NCBI RefSeq assembly: GCF_900141985.1
Contig: NZ_FQZK01000029.1
Coordinates: 1 to 58,288 of the forward strand
DNA length: 58,288 bases
Reading direction: 5' to 3'
From: Nocardiopsis flavescens
GTDB lineage: Bacteria > Actinomycetota > Actinomycetes > Streptosporangiales > Streptosporangiaceae
This document shows, one piece after another, positions 8,205 to 15,746 of this stretch (positions within the stretch are counted from its first letter, which is position 1; each line of letters begins with the position of its first letter). The notes below the pieces were generated by a model that saw only the letters and a program-made list of their open reading frames with translations, made no database searches and had not been told where the DNA came from. Position numbers and translations under genes: made by a program.

Positions 8205-9188
8205 TCAGGCGGGGGCGGGCTCGGAGACCCGCTGGTTCAACAGGCCCGCCACGGCGTCGACCGCGCGCAGGGTGGGCGCGGGGGCGCCGGTCAGGTCGGC
8301 CAGTTCGACCACCGCGGACAGGATGACGTCCAGCTCCATGGGGCGCCCCCGCTCCAGGTCGTGCAGCGTGGAGGTCCGGTGGTCGCCGGTGCGCTCGGCG
8401 CCCGCGAGCCTGCGCTCGACGGAGACGGAGGGGCGCACGCCCAGCCGGGCGGCCACGTCCAGGGTCTCGTTCATCATGGTGCGGGCCAGGTCCCGGGTGG
8501 AGCGGTGGCGGCAGATCTGCGCCATGGTCGAGCGGGTGAGCGCGCTGAGCGGGTTGAAGACGATGTTGCCCATGAGCTTGACCCAGATGTCCACGCGCAG
8601 GTCGGGCTCGACCGGGCACTTCAGCCCGCCGGCCGCCATCGCCGCGGACAGGTCGCGGCAGCGCCGGGAGTCGGAGCGGTCCGGCTCGCCGATGGAGAAC
8701 CGGGTGCCCTCGATGTGCCTGACCACCCCCGGCTCCACGATCTCCGTGGCCGCGTAGACCACGCAGCCGATGGCGCGCTCGACCGGGATCGCCCGGCTGA
8801 CGGCGCCGCCCGGGTCCACGCTCTCGACCCTGCGGTCGGCGAACGGGCCCGGGACCCCGTGGAAGTACCACCAGGGGATGCCGTTCTGGGCGGCGACCAC
8901 GGAGGTGGCCGGGCCCAGGAGGGGGCGCAGCAGCGGGCCGCACGCGGCGTAGTGCTGCGCCTTGAGCCCGAGCAGGACGACGTCCACGGGGCCGACCTCG
9001 GCGGGGTCGTCCGTGGCGTGGGGGTGCCCGGTGAAGTCGCCGCGGGGGCTGAGCACCCGCACACCCCGCTCGCGCAGGGCCCGCAGGTGCTCGTTGCGGG
9101 CGATGAGGTGGACATCGGCTCCGCCGCGCTGGAGCGCGGCGCCCGCGTAGGCGCCGATCGCTCCGGCGCCGAGAACGGCGATGCGCAT
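8205..9188 (-). CDS. 2-dehydropantoate 2-reductase family protein (PanE/ApbA-like)
   Basis: 327 residues. The N-terminal Rossmann motif is GAGAIGAYAG. A segment with LMGN and NPLSALT near the middle matches the helical substrate domain of ketopantoate reductase-like enzymes, which reduce 2-oxo acids with NADPH. The catalytic lysine is plausible in DIWVKLMGN. The start at 9188 (MRIAVLG) is preferred over an ATG 15 bases upstream because GGAAGGAG sits just before it. It is divergent from moeA, sharing an 18-bp operator, so it belongs to the formate dehydrogenase regulon rather than to pantothenate synthesis. The true substrate is unknown. Confidence 0.8.
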   Translation of the reverse strand: MRIAVLGAGAIGAYAGAALQRGGADVHLIARNEHLRALRERGVRVLSPRGDFTGHPHATDDPAEVGPVDVVLLGLKAQHYAACGPLLRPLLGPATSVVAAQNGIPWWYFHGVPGPFADRRVESVDPGGAVSRAIPVERAIGCVVYAATEIVEPGVVRHIEGTRFSIGEPDRSDSRRCRDLSAAMAAGGLKCPVEPDLRVDIWVKLMGNIVFNPLSALTRSTMAQICRHRSTRDLARTMMNETLDVAARLGVRPSVSVERRLAGAERTGDHRTSTLHDLERGRPMELDVILSAVVELADLTGAPAPTLRAVDAVAGLLNQRVSEPAPA

Positions 9189-9207
9189 GAGGACTCCTTC
9201 CATTTGC

Positions 9208-9225
9208 CATACTGTATACAGTATG
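9208..9225. promoter_or_regulatory. 18-bp palindromic operator between panE-like gene and moeA
   Basis: CATACTGTATACAGTATG is a perfect palindrome, 20 bp before the panE-like start and 43 bp before moeA, so one bound regulator could control both divergent promoters. It is the best match to the motif shared by the gaps at 5938, 8106 and 10554. FadR-type GntR proteins bind short palindromes of this kind. Confidence 0.75.
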
Positions 9226-9267
9226 CTCTAACACAAGCGTCTCCTCACCACGGCAGGGAGAGAAGGA

Positions 9268-10527
9268 ATGCCCGACCCGGTCGCCTCGGAAACTTCTCCG
9301 CTTCTTCGTCTCCACGGCCGCCGGCGGGAACGCGCGCCGATGCCCTGGCCCCGCGCCCGCGAGCTGGCGCGCGAGGCCGGCGCCGCGGGCGCCGCGCCCG
9401 TGGGGGAGGTCCCGCTCGCCCGTGCCCTGGGCGCCACGCTCGGGGCCGACCTCGTCTCCGCCGTCGACGTCCCCGTCCTGGACAGCGCCGCGATGGACGG
9501 CTACGCCGTCAGCGGCGGGGGGCCCTGGACCGTGCTCGGGCGCGCGCTGGCCGGACACCGCGGGCCGGTGGCCCGCCTGGACGGGGGAGAGGCGGTGGAG
9601 GTGGCCACGGGCGCCGTCGTGCCGGACGGCACCACCTCGGTCCTGCCCTACGAGCACGCCGTCCCGGACCCGTCCGGGCCGGGGGCGGGCGGCGCGGGCC
9701 GGGACGCCGGGCGCCTGAACGGCGAGACCGCGCCGGGGCGGCACCTGCGGCTGCGGGGCGAGACCACCCCCGCCGGGGCGGTGGTCGCCCGTGCCGGGCA
9801 CCCCGTCACCCCCGTGCTCCTGGGCCTGGCCGCCAGCCTCGGACGGGACACCCTGCCGGTGCTCCGCCCCCGGGTCCGCGTCCTGGTCACCGGCGACGAG
9901 GTGGTGCGGGAGGGCGTCCCGCGCCCCGGGGCGGTGCGCGACGCGATCGGCCCGGTACTGCCCGGGCTGGTCGCCTGGTCCGGGGGCGACTGCGCGCCCC
10001 CGGACCTGCTGGCCGACCGGCGGGGCGACCTGGAGCAGGCCCTGGAGGCGGTGCCGGGGACCGACCTCGTCGCGGTGTGCGGCTCCTCCTCGGCGGGCCC
10101 GGCCGACCACCTGCGCGCGGCGCTGACCGCCCTGGGCGCGAGGTTCGCGGTCGATGGTGTGGCCTGCCGCCCCGGCCACCCACAGGTCCTTGCGGTGCTC
10201 CCCTCCGGGGCCCTGGTGGTGGGCCTGCCCGGCAACCCCGGCGCGGCCCTGGCCGCGGCCCTCACCCTGCTCGTCCCCGCGCTGAGCGGCCGCGCGGGAC
10301 GCCGCGACCCGGCGCACACCGGGCGCCGGGTCCGGCTCATCGGGGAGACGCGGCCCCACCCCCGCGACGTCCGGCTGGTCCCGGTACGGGTGAGCCGCGA
10401 CCTCGCGGTGGAACTGCCCTCCAGCGGCTCGGCCGACCTGCGCGCGGCCGCCGTGGCCGACGCGCTCGCGGTCGTCCCGCCCGTCCGCGCGCCGGGGCGT
10501 GTCGAACTCGTCGGACTGCCCTGGTGA
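9268..10527 (+). CDS. moeA: Molybdopterin molybdenumtransferase MoeA
   Basis: 419 residues, the usual length. MoeA inserts molybdate into adenylylated molybdopterin, the last step of cofactor synthesis in the cytoplasm. The family signature is visible as DSAAMDGYA (72-80), followed by the MoCF-like domain with LVTGDEVV near 208 and GLPGNPGAA near 327. The start is preceded by GGGAGAGAAGG. Located within the formate dehydrogenase regulon and divergent from the panE-like gene, it looks like a dedicated copy that supplies cofactor when the enzyme is made. The GntR gene follows after 73 bp. Confidence 0.93.
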   Translation: MPDPVASETSPLLRLHGRRRERAPMPWPRARELAREAGAAGAAPVGEVPLARALGATLGADLVSAVDVPVLDSAAMDGYAVSGGGPWTVLGRALAGHRGPVARLDGGEAVEVATGAVVPDGTTSVLPYEHAVPDPSGPGAGGAGRDAGRLNGETAPGRHLRLRGETTPAGAVVARAGHPVTPVLLGLAASLGRDTLPVLRPRVRVLVTGDEVVREGVPRPGAVRDAIGPVLPGLVAWSGGDCAPPDLLADRRGDLEQALEAVPGTDLVAVCGSSSAGPADHLRAALTALGARFAVDGVACRPGHPQVLAVLPSGALVVGLPGNPGAALAAALTLLVPALSGRAGRRDPAHTGRRVRLIGETRPHPRDVRLVPVRVSRDLAVELPSSGSADLRAAAVADALAVVPPVRAPGRVELVGLPW

Positions 10528-10551
10528 CGCGCCCACGCCATGCACTTCGTA

Positions 10552-10565
10552 CACTGTCTACAGTG
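10552..10565. promoter_or_regulatory. Operator upstream of the GntR gene
   Basis: CACTGTCTACAGTG: 6-bp arms CACTGT/ACAGTG around CT, 36 bp before the GntR ATG. It matches the motif in the other three gaps and suggests autoregulation. Confidence 0.6.
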
Positions 10566-10600
10566 AGACCGACCCCACCGCCGGAATCTGGAGACTCCTC

Positions 10601-11284
10601 ATGTCCTCGCAGGGATTGAACGCCGTCGCAGGACGGATCCAGCGCCCGGTCCCGCTGCGGGAGGCCGTCTACGAGGCCATCCTCGACCTCATCACCACCC
10701 GGGCGCTCTCGCCCGGCCGGCACCTGGTCGAGACCGAGCTGGCCGGCACCCTCGGCGTCTCGCGCCAGCCGGTCCGCGAGGCCATGCAGCGGCTCAGCAA
10801 CGAGGGCTGGGTGGACCTGAGGCCCGGCTACGGGGCTTTCGTCCACACACCCACCGAGAGCGAGGCCGACCAGCTCCTGGCGGTCCGCGCCATGCTGGAG
10901 GCCGAGTCCGCCAGGCTCGCCGCCGAGAACGCCTCCCCCGAGCAGGTCCGGCTCCTGCGCGCGCTGGTCGCCGCGGGCCGCGAGGCCACCGAGCGGGCGG
11001 ACACCGAGGCCGTGGTCAAGGCCAACGCCGACTTCCACCGGACCGTCACCGAGGCCTCCGGCAACCGGGTGCTCGCCGAGCTGGCCGCCCAGGTCGACCG
11101 CCGGGTCCGCTGGTACTACGCGCCCGTCGCCGGCATCCGCGGCTCGGCCTCCTGGGACGAGCACGAGGAGCTGGTCGAGGTCATCGAGCGCGGCGACGCG
11201 GCGCGGGCCCGCGCCCTCATGAGCGAGCACACCGAGCGCACCCGCCGCACCTACCACGAGGAGGTCGACGGGGTGCAGCCCTGA
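10601..11284 (+). CDS. GntR-family (FadR/FCD type) transcriptional regulator
   Basis: 227 residues: an N-terminal winged helix (about 15-80, with LGVSRQPVREAMQRLSNEGW as the recognition region) and an all-helical FCD ligand domain (about 90-220). The FCD metal-binding pattern is plausible, with histidines in ADFHRTV and in DEHEELV. The ATG at 10601 is chosen because CTGGAG lies just upstream and the longer reading has no domain support. It is the likely controller of the formate dehydrogenase genes: its own upstream region and three other gaps in the cluster share the CTGTATACAG motif. The ligand may be a small carboxylate, which is inference from the family. The 3' end is partly duplicated 4.1 kb downstream. 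Confidence 0.9.
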   Translation: MSSQGLNAVAGRIQRPVPLREAVYEAILDLITTRALSPGRHLVETELAGTLGVSRQPVREAMQRLSNEGWVDLRPGYGAFVHTPTESEADQLLAVRAMLEAESARLAAENASPEQVRLLRALVAAGREATERADTEAVVKANADFHRTVTEASGNRVLAELAAQVDRRVRWYYAPVAGIRGSASWDEHEELVEVIERGDAARARALMSEHTERTRRTYHEEVDGVQP

Positions 11285-11380
11285 CCTGGCGGTCCGGGCG
11301 CCCTCGCAGATCAGAGGGTTCCGTTGCTGGGCCTTCGCGGCGGTCGCAGGCCGTCGGGGGGCGTTCCCGCCTCCCGGAAA
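11261..11380 (+). repeat. Left copy of a 120-bp imperfect direct repeat
   Basis: Begins in the last eight codons of the GntR gene and runs into the spacer. It aligns without gaps to 15403-15522 with about 107 of 120 bases identical by eye, including an exact 22-base stretch after position 11305. The pair brackets a 4.1-kb low-GC island and may mark an old integration or duplication. Confidence 0.8.
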
Positions 11381-11470
11381 TCTCCCGGCGGGTGTTGGGG
11401 ACGGCCGTCTCCCACCACCCGCCGCACCGCTCCCGGTCCTGTGGGGGTTCCTCGATCACACGTGAGAGAA

Positions 11471-12280
11471 GTGATCGTGATGGAGCCCTCCCGGTGGTCA
11501 CGGATGGTGGCCATCGCCGCCGTGCTGATGCTCGCGGGTATCGCCGCGGTGGTGTCCTCTTCGCACATGTACGAACTCGCGCTGCGCCACGGCGAATCCG
11601 AATGGCGCGCGGCGCTGTTCCCGCTGTCGGTGGACGGCATGATCGTCGGCTCGCCCATGACCTTGCTGGGCGATGCCCGTCACGGCCGTCGGGGCGGCCT
11701 GTTGCCCTGGACCCTGCTCATCCTCGGCTCCATCGCCTCCCTTGCCGCGAGCGTCGCGGTGGCCGACCCGACGAAGTGGTCGCGGATCATCCACGCCTGG
11801 CCGTCCTTCGCGCTGATCGGTGCGTACGAGCCGCTCATGCGCGAGTTCCGCACCTCAAGCCCCCGGCCCGATATCCCCGCGGTGCGATCGAGGAGAGGCC
11901 CCCGGAGACGGCGTCCGGCCAAGCTCCACGGCGACAAGGCCTACCACTCCCGGGCTCAGCGCCGCCGGCTGCGCGAACGCGGCATCGCAGTGCGCCCGGC
12001 CCGCCCCGGCGTCGGGTCCTCCCGACGCCTGGGCCGGCACCGGCACAAGATCGAGCGCTCGATCGCCTGGCCGGGCTCCTACCGCAGGTTGAACGTGCGC
12101 CGGGAACGCGAGGCCTCCACTTTCCCGGCCATGCTCGGCATCGCCTGCATCCTCATCCGCTACAAGCACCTGGCCAAGCACGCTGATGGCTTTGAGATGA
12201 GTTCCAACGAAGGACGGCCACGTATGATTCGAGAGTCACGCTCGGGGCCCGGCGTTTCTCGCCGCCCGCCCTGGGCGTGA
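11471..12280 (+). CDS. Chimeric ORF: DUF2637 membrane protein fused in frame to a transposase C-terminus
   Basis: The first ~125 residues are a DUF2637-type integral membrane domain. Helices lie around AAVLMLAGIAAVVSSS, the FPLSVDGMIVGSPMTLL segment and ILGSIASLAASVAV, followed by WPSFALIGAYEPLMR. DUF2637 proteins are common on actinomycete plasmids and integrative elements. The remainder, from codons at about 11921, is the C-terminal part of an IS5-type DDE transposase (GDKAYHSR, RRLRERGI, LGRHRHKIERS). Both parts share one frame with no stop, apparently by chance after IS insertion. Start may be GTG 11471 or ATG 11480; AGAGAAG lies just upstream. Whether the fusion is expressed is unknown. 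Confidence 0.65.
   Translation: MIVMEPSRWSRMVAIAAVLMLAGIAAVVSSSHMYELALRHGESEWRAALFPLSVDGMIVGSPMTLLGDARHGRRGGLLPWTLLILGSIASLAASVAVADPTKWSRIIHAWPSFALIGAYEPLMREFRTSSPRPDIPAVRSRRGPRRRRPAKLHGDKAYHSRAQRRRLRERGIAVRPARPGVGSSRRLGRHRHKIERSIAWPGSYRRLNVRREREASTFPAMLGIACILIRYKHLAKHADGFEMSSNEGRPRMIRESRSGPGVSRRPPWA
11921..12190 (+). mobile_element. IS5-family transposase remnant (C-terminal DDE portion)
   Basis: Reads KLHGDKAYHSR ... LGRHRHKIERSIAW ... RRLNVRREREA ... LACILIRYKHL-like, the end of an IS5-group transposase, which contains the last catalytic glutamate in HKIERS. The N-terminal half is absent. No terminal inverted repeats were identified. Confidence 0.75.
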
Positions 12281-12305
12281 TTCATGCAGAAGCTGAGGAG
12301 TGTTG

Positions 12306-12989
12306 GTGCAGGCGATCTTCAAGGACATCGTGAATGGCGATGAGGAGAGCGTGAGGGCGCGGATTGAGAAGGATCCGTTTCTGGTCGACGCTGTTGCCAC
12401 GGGATCACCGAAGAAGTACACCGGTCAGTCCGCGCTGCAAGTAGCGATCAGAACGGGGCACTTCACCATCGCGAGGATGCTCCTGCGGAGGGGGAGCGAC
12501 CCGAGCTTCGTCGATGCGAAGTCGTCGACCGGCTGGTCGAGATCTGTGCTTCACGACGCCGCGGTAGCCGCGGTGATGCGGTCGCGCTGGTCGCGTCGGA
12601 CCTTCAACGCGGACTCTGAGCAGGTCTGGATCCTCGCCGAGACCGCGAAGAACGATGAAGCGTTCGAGATGCTCGTCGCGCTCATCGAGGCGGGCGCTGA
12701 TGCGACTGCCGAGGACTCGCTGGGTGCGACCCCCTTTGGTCGTGCGGTGCTCACCGCTCACGACGTGCTGCCTCGCCGTAACGACGAGAAGCCTCAGTTG
12801 TCCGACGGTAAGCCGCTGACGGCTGAGCTGGTGCACGACCTCAGCCGCATCTTCCAGCTGTTCAAAGCGCATGGTGCCGATCCGCATCAGGTCGAACCCC
12901 AACTCGGCAAGCCTTTGGCGCACCACTACCGCCACGAACTCGTCGGCAAGTTCCTCATCGGAAACGTTGAACCAGACCCGGTCGCGTAG
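12306..12989 (+). CDS. Ankyrin repeat protein
   Basis: 227 residues. Ankyrin-like segments are visible at TGQSALQVAIRTGHFTIARM (about 38-57) with LLRRGSDPSF after it, and AFEMLVALIEAGADATAED with LGATPFGRAV near 117-145. A further LFKAHGADPHQ occurs near the C-terminus. No signal peptide or enzymatic domain is seen. The GTG at 12306 is chosen because GAGGAG at 12295-12300 is optimally spaced; GTG 12300 and TTG 12303 overlap that SD. Codon use is clearly less GC-rich than neighbours (many GAT, GAA, TTT). With the SMI1/KNR4-like gene nearby, it resembles ankyrin immunity proteins of polymorphic toxin loci, but no toxin is seen. Confidence 0.8.
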   Translation: MQAIFKDIVNGDEESVRARIEKDPFLVDAVATGSPKKYTGQSALQVAIRTGHFTIARMLLRRGSDPSFVDAKSSTGWSRSVLHDAAVAAVMRSRWSRRTFNADSEQVWILAETAKNDEAFEMLVALIEAGADATAEDSLGATPFGRAVLTAHDVLPRRNDEKPQLSDGKPLTAELVHDLSRIFQLFKAHGADPHQVEPQLGKPLAHHYRHELVGKFLIGNVEPDPVA

Positions 12990-13369
12990 CCGATACGCAG
13001 GTGAGCGGCCCGCGCAGGTCCTCGGCCTTGCCCGCGTCTTTCCGCCGGAGTGGATCTCCGCGGCTTCCAGTCGCCGCGTACCGTTCTCGGCGACGCCCGC
13101 AATCGGGCGGGCCCAGGGCTGAATGCCCGGCTGAGCGCGCGGCCTCGTACTGACCTCGCGATCGGCATCGACCGGCCCGGCTCCGTGTAAAGCAGAGATC
13201 CGGAGACATCGCTCCGAGGAGCGATGGGGCATCCGGCTTTTTCACAGGTGACGGTGCCAGACGGATCGGAGCGGCGCAACCTCAGGTGCGGCGGGAAGAG
13301 GCACTGGAGGAGCCATTGAGCGAAGCAGCCCATCAGGTATCGCGACGAGACGTTCGAGCGGCGAGCACG
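12990..13369. other. Gap without a convincing gene
   Basis: 380 bp with moderate GC. No reading frame here has gene-like codon use or recognisable protein similarity. It holds one possible terminator at 13200-13242. Confidence 0.5.
13200..13242 (+). terminator. Possible intrinsic terminator after the ankyrin gene
   Basis: Nested hairpin: outer arms CCGGA (13200-13204) and TCCGG (13232-13236), inner perfect arms ATCGCTCC and GGAGCGAT (13208-13225) with a two-base loop, followed by CTTTTT. It lies 211 bp beyond the ankyrin stop. Confidence 0.45.
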
Positions 13370-13534
13370 CTACAGGACGTGGCCGTTCTGGATCCGCATG
13401 AGGGGTGACTCGTTCAGCCGGTACTCGCAACTCAACGTGAGGTCGCCGCTCATGCCGCTGACGACGACGGCCTGCAGATCGCCTGACGATAGCGAGTCGA
13501 CGATTTTCTGAAGAACGGCGAACACTCTTCCCAT
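13370..13534 (-). CDS. Small hypothetical protein, possibly truncated
   Basis: A 54-residue frame that starts MGRVFAVLQKIVDSL one base after the stop of the SMI1/KNR4-like gene, ending at a TAG at 13370-13372. It reads as a helix-strand protein (KIVDSLSSGD, LQAVVVSGMSG, LTLSCEYRLN) with normal codon use. The position suggests translation by termination-reinitiation in the same operon. No family is recognised. The abrupt ending at NGHVL could mean it is the front part of a longer gene that lost its 3' end. Confidence 0.55.
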   Translation of the reverse strand: MGRVFAVLQKIVDSLSSGDLQAVVVSGMSGDLTLSCEYRLNESPLMRIQNGHVL

Positions 13535-13535
13535 C

Positions 13536-14477
13536 TCAGATCGCGGCATCGAGGCTCACGGGCACGTGCCCGGCGAGGATCACCTGCGCGAGCTGACGCA
13601 AGGGAGCGTCCCCATGGTCTTCGCCCCCGAGCAGAAGGGCGAGTTCATCACGGGTTTTACCGAGCAGCGCCAACCATGCCGATGATCTGACGGTATCCGC
13701 CATCGTCATCTCGTCATCGTCGCTCACCGACCCGATCGCGTCGATCACCGCGGACACGGGTGCGGCGCGGATGCGGTCGTGCAGGGCTGCCGAGACGATC
13801 GCTTCGCATGCCTGCTCCCACTCCTTCCTGGCCGATGGGCCGGTCGCTGGGGCATCGGGGCGGTAGTTGACGAGGAACATGTGGTACTCGTCCGAGGCCG
13901 GCAGCCGTGCCCCGGAGGCGACGTCGAGCTGTCGCAACCCCCGGAGCGACAACGGCAGTGGCTCGCCGACACGGGAAGCGATGCCGGTATCCAGCAGTGC
14001 CTCGACGTCGCGGGTCAGGCTCGCCCGGGTCACGTCGAGCGCCGCACCGAGACCGGGAATCACCGACCACGGAGCGCGGTCCTGCAGCGGCATCCCGCGG
14101 TGGCGCACGAACAGATCCAGCGGCGTGTCCGCGGTGAGTTCGAGTGTGCGCGCGTCCCAAGGATCGTCGTCGACCTCATGGACCTCGTCCTGGCCCGCGC
14201 CCATGATCAGCGCGCGACCGGGACCCGCCGTCCCGATGACCAGAGTGTCGGCAGGCAACTGCCAGGAGTGTGCGCCGTGGTTCGTCGCCTGCGTGATGCG
14301 TTCGGCGCTGAACACCTCGACGCCGCCGGCCTGCGCACCGTCGCAGATCGTCAGGAACGCACGCAACGCAGGCGGAAGCGGTGCCGGCGCCAGCGCATCC
14401 GCGACCGCCAGGGCGACCTCATCGGCCGGGGACCCAAGGATGACGCCGGTGAGGTTCTCCAGCCGCTCCCGGGTCAT
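13536..14477 (-). CDS. SMI1/KNR4 (SUKH)-like immunity-type protein
   Basis: 313 residues. The first half has the SUKH pattern: LPPALRAFLTICDGAQAGGV near 35-54, then a surface segment with VFSAERI, a strand LVIGTAGPGRALIM, and a final DLFVRHRG. SUKH proteins act as immunity proteins for contact-dependent or polymorphic toxins and as generic protein-binding modules. The second half (about 170-313) is helical and unrecognised, so the protein is longer than a single SUKH domain. It overlaps the upstream gene by 4 bp and is followed by the 54-residue frame, an operon of three. GC is lower than in flanking regions, suggesting transfer. Confidence 0.7.
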   Translation of the reverse strand: MTRERLENLTGVILGSPADEVALAVADALAPAPLPPALRAFLTICDGAQAGGVEVFSAERITQATNHGAHSWQLPADTLVIGTAGPGRALIMGAGQDEVHEVDDDPWDARTLELTADTPLDLFVRHRGMPLQDRAPWSVIPGLGAALDVTRASLTRDVEALLDTGIASRVGEPLPLSLRGLRQLDVASGARLPASDEYHMFLVNYRPDAPATGPSARKEWEQACEAIVSAALHDRIRAAPVSAVIDAIGSVSDDDEMTMADTVRSSAWLALLGKTRDELALLLGGEDHGDAPLRQLAQVILAGHVPVSLDAAI

Positions 14478-14875
14478 GCCGTGCCCTCCGACGCCCCGGT
14501 GCCGTCGAGATAGACGTTGCGCGCCAGTGGCACCACGTAGGTCCAGTTGAACGGGAACATGTCGCCCTCCCCGGCATCCAGTGCTGCGAGGACCTGCGTC
14601 CTGTCCGACGAGGACATCCACCTTCCGTGGATCTTCCAGTGCACGCCCAGGAGACTCCCACCGGCTGCGGTGTCGACCTGGAAGACCGAGGGGAGCACGT
14701 CGCCGCGCGGGAGGGTCGTCGTCCCGGCGATCCAGTACACGCCGTCGTCGTCAGGCACGACCTCGACCTGCACCACCGTCGGCGTGCTCGTGCGCGGGTC
14801 GATACGGATGACGAAGCTCGGTGAGCCGTGCAGCAGGTTGAGCCACTGGATCGTCGTGGCATCCGTATCGTTCAT
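14474..14875 (-). CDS. Hypothetical protein of the immunity-like operon
   Basis: 133 residues, cytoplasmic, no transmembrane segment. The sequence alternates predicted strands (FVIRIDPRTSTPTVVQVEVV, GVYWIAGTTTLP, LLGVHWKIHGRW) and ends with WTYVVPLARNVYLDG. No family is recognised. Its ATGA overlap with the SUKH-like gene and the similar lower-GC codon use mark them as one transferred unit. A small partner or second immunity protein is possible but unproven. Confidence 0.65.
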   Translation of the reverse strand: MNDTDATTIQWLNLLHGSPSFVIRIDPRTSTPTVVQVEVVPDDDGVYWIAGTTTLPRGDVLPSVFQVDTAAGGSLLGVHWKIHGRWMSSSDRTQVLAALDAGEGDMFPFNWTYVVPLARNVYLDGTGASEGTA

Positions 14876-15067
14876 CGACGATCAGCTTCCCGCTGCCCTG
14901 GTTCTCTTCCGCATCGAGCCACGTGCGGATCTCGTCCGTGGAGCCGTCCCAGATCCCTTCGGGCACGAGCGCCCAGTCCGTGATGAGGTTCGCGACCCAG
15001 CCGGGGTGAGCACCCCGAAGAAGTCGAAGATCACACCGTCGAAGCGGTGTTCCCCGGTCGTCTCCAT
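14876..15067 (-). pseudogene. Frameshifted fragment upstream of the immunity-like operon
   Basis: An ATG at 15067 opens METTGEHRFDGVIFDFFGVL. Coding sense then continues only after a shift to another frame, giving WVANLITDWALVPEGIWDGS and later TWLDAEENQGSGKLIVDER up to the next gene. The join is near 15000. The original frame stops at about 14882 with poor codon use. No family is assigned. Confidence 0.5.
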
Positions 15068-15224
15068 ACCCGCACCCTAGGGGCACCCCGACCTCCCGCC
15101 CGTCCAGGTGGCGGCCGACGGCTCCGATCCTGAGACCGGTTCCCGCCACCAGCACGTGGTCGATCACCCCCGTAGTGCTGACCTCCATCGGCCCTGAACT
15201 CAGGAGACCGTGGCCCTCCAAAAG

Positions 15225-15395
15225 AAATCCGATGGAATCGCTCCACAACGTGCGCCTTCGGTGGTCGGCCACGACGGTGGCCTTCATCGTGCTCGTGCTT
15301 CTTCTTGCCCGCCACGAATGCCCGCCGGTCGCCGCGGCCCGCCTGGAGCCTGTGGACCTGGATCTCGGTGGCGTCCAGCCGCAGTTCCGCACCCT
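15225..15395 (-). mobile_element. IS5-family transposase remnant (middle portion, frameshifted)
   Basis: On the minus strand one frame reads LRLDATEIQVHR...RRAFVAGKKK and a second, displaced by an indel, continues TMKATVVADHRRRTLWSD. This is the first catalytic-aspartate region of an IS5-type transposase (normally GTE[VI]Q..., then GKxKxNTxK). It is a separate relic from the one at 11921-12190 and lies in the opposite orientation. Confidence 0.7.
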
Positions 15396-15402
15396 CGGCG
15401 TG

Positions 15403-15522
15403 GAGGTCGACGGGGTGCAGTCCTGACCTGGCGCTTCGGCCATCCGCGCAGATCAGAGGGTTCCGTTGCGGGACCTGCACGGCGGTCGCAGGCAGTCGGG
15501 GGGCGTTCCCGTCTCCCGGAAA
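15403..15522 (+). repeat. Right copy of the 120-bp imperfect direct repeat
   Basis: Matches 11261-11380 at a constant offset of 4142 bp, including a copy of the last codons and stop of the GntR gene. It abuts the transposase relic. The spacer to the next gene (15523-15746) shows nothing else. Confidence 0.8.
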
Positions 15523-15746
15523 CCGCCCGCCACCCGTCGGGAGGTTGCCGGACGCCGCGGGCACGGCGCCGGGGGACGTCGAGCGGTGACGGCTCCTGTC
15601 ACGGCCGGGCTCCCGCGGCGGCGCGGAGCCCGCTCCGCACCCGGTACGGGACACCGCCCGTCCCCGTGCGTGCCCGCCCGGTCCGGTCCCCCGCCGTGGG
15701 AACCGGACCGGGCGGCGGCTCTGCCGGAGCGGCACGGACCGCTCCG

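Noticed and set aside
15068..15200. Coding-looking stretch with VIDHVLVAGTGLRIGAVGRHL on the minus strand
   Set aside because: Codon use is acceptable, but it has no clean start or stop and lies between a transposase relic and a frameshifted fragment. It could not be assigned.
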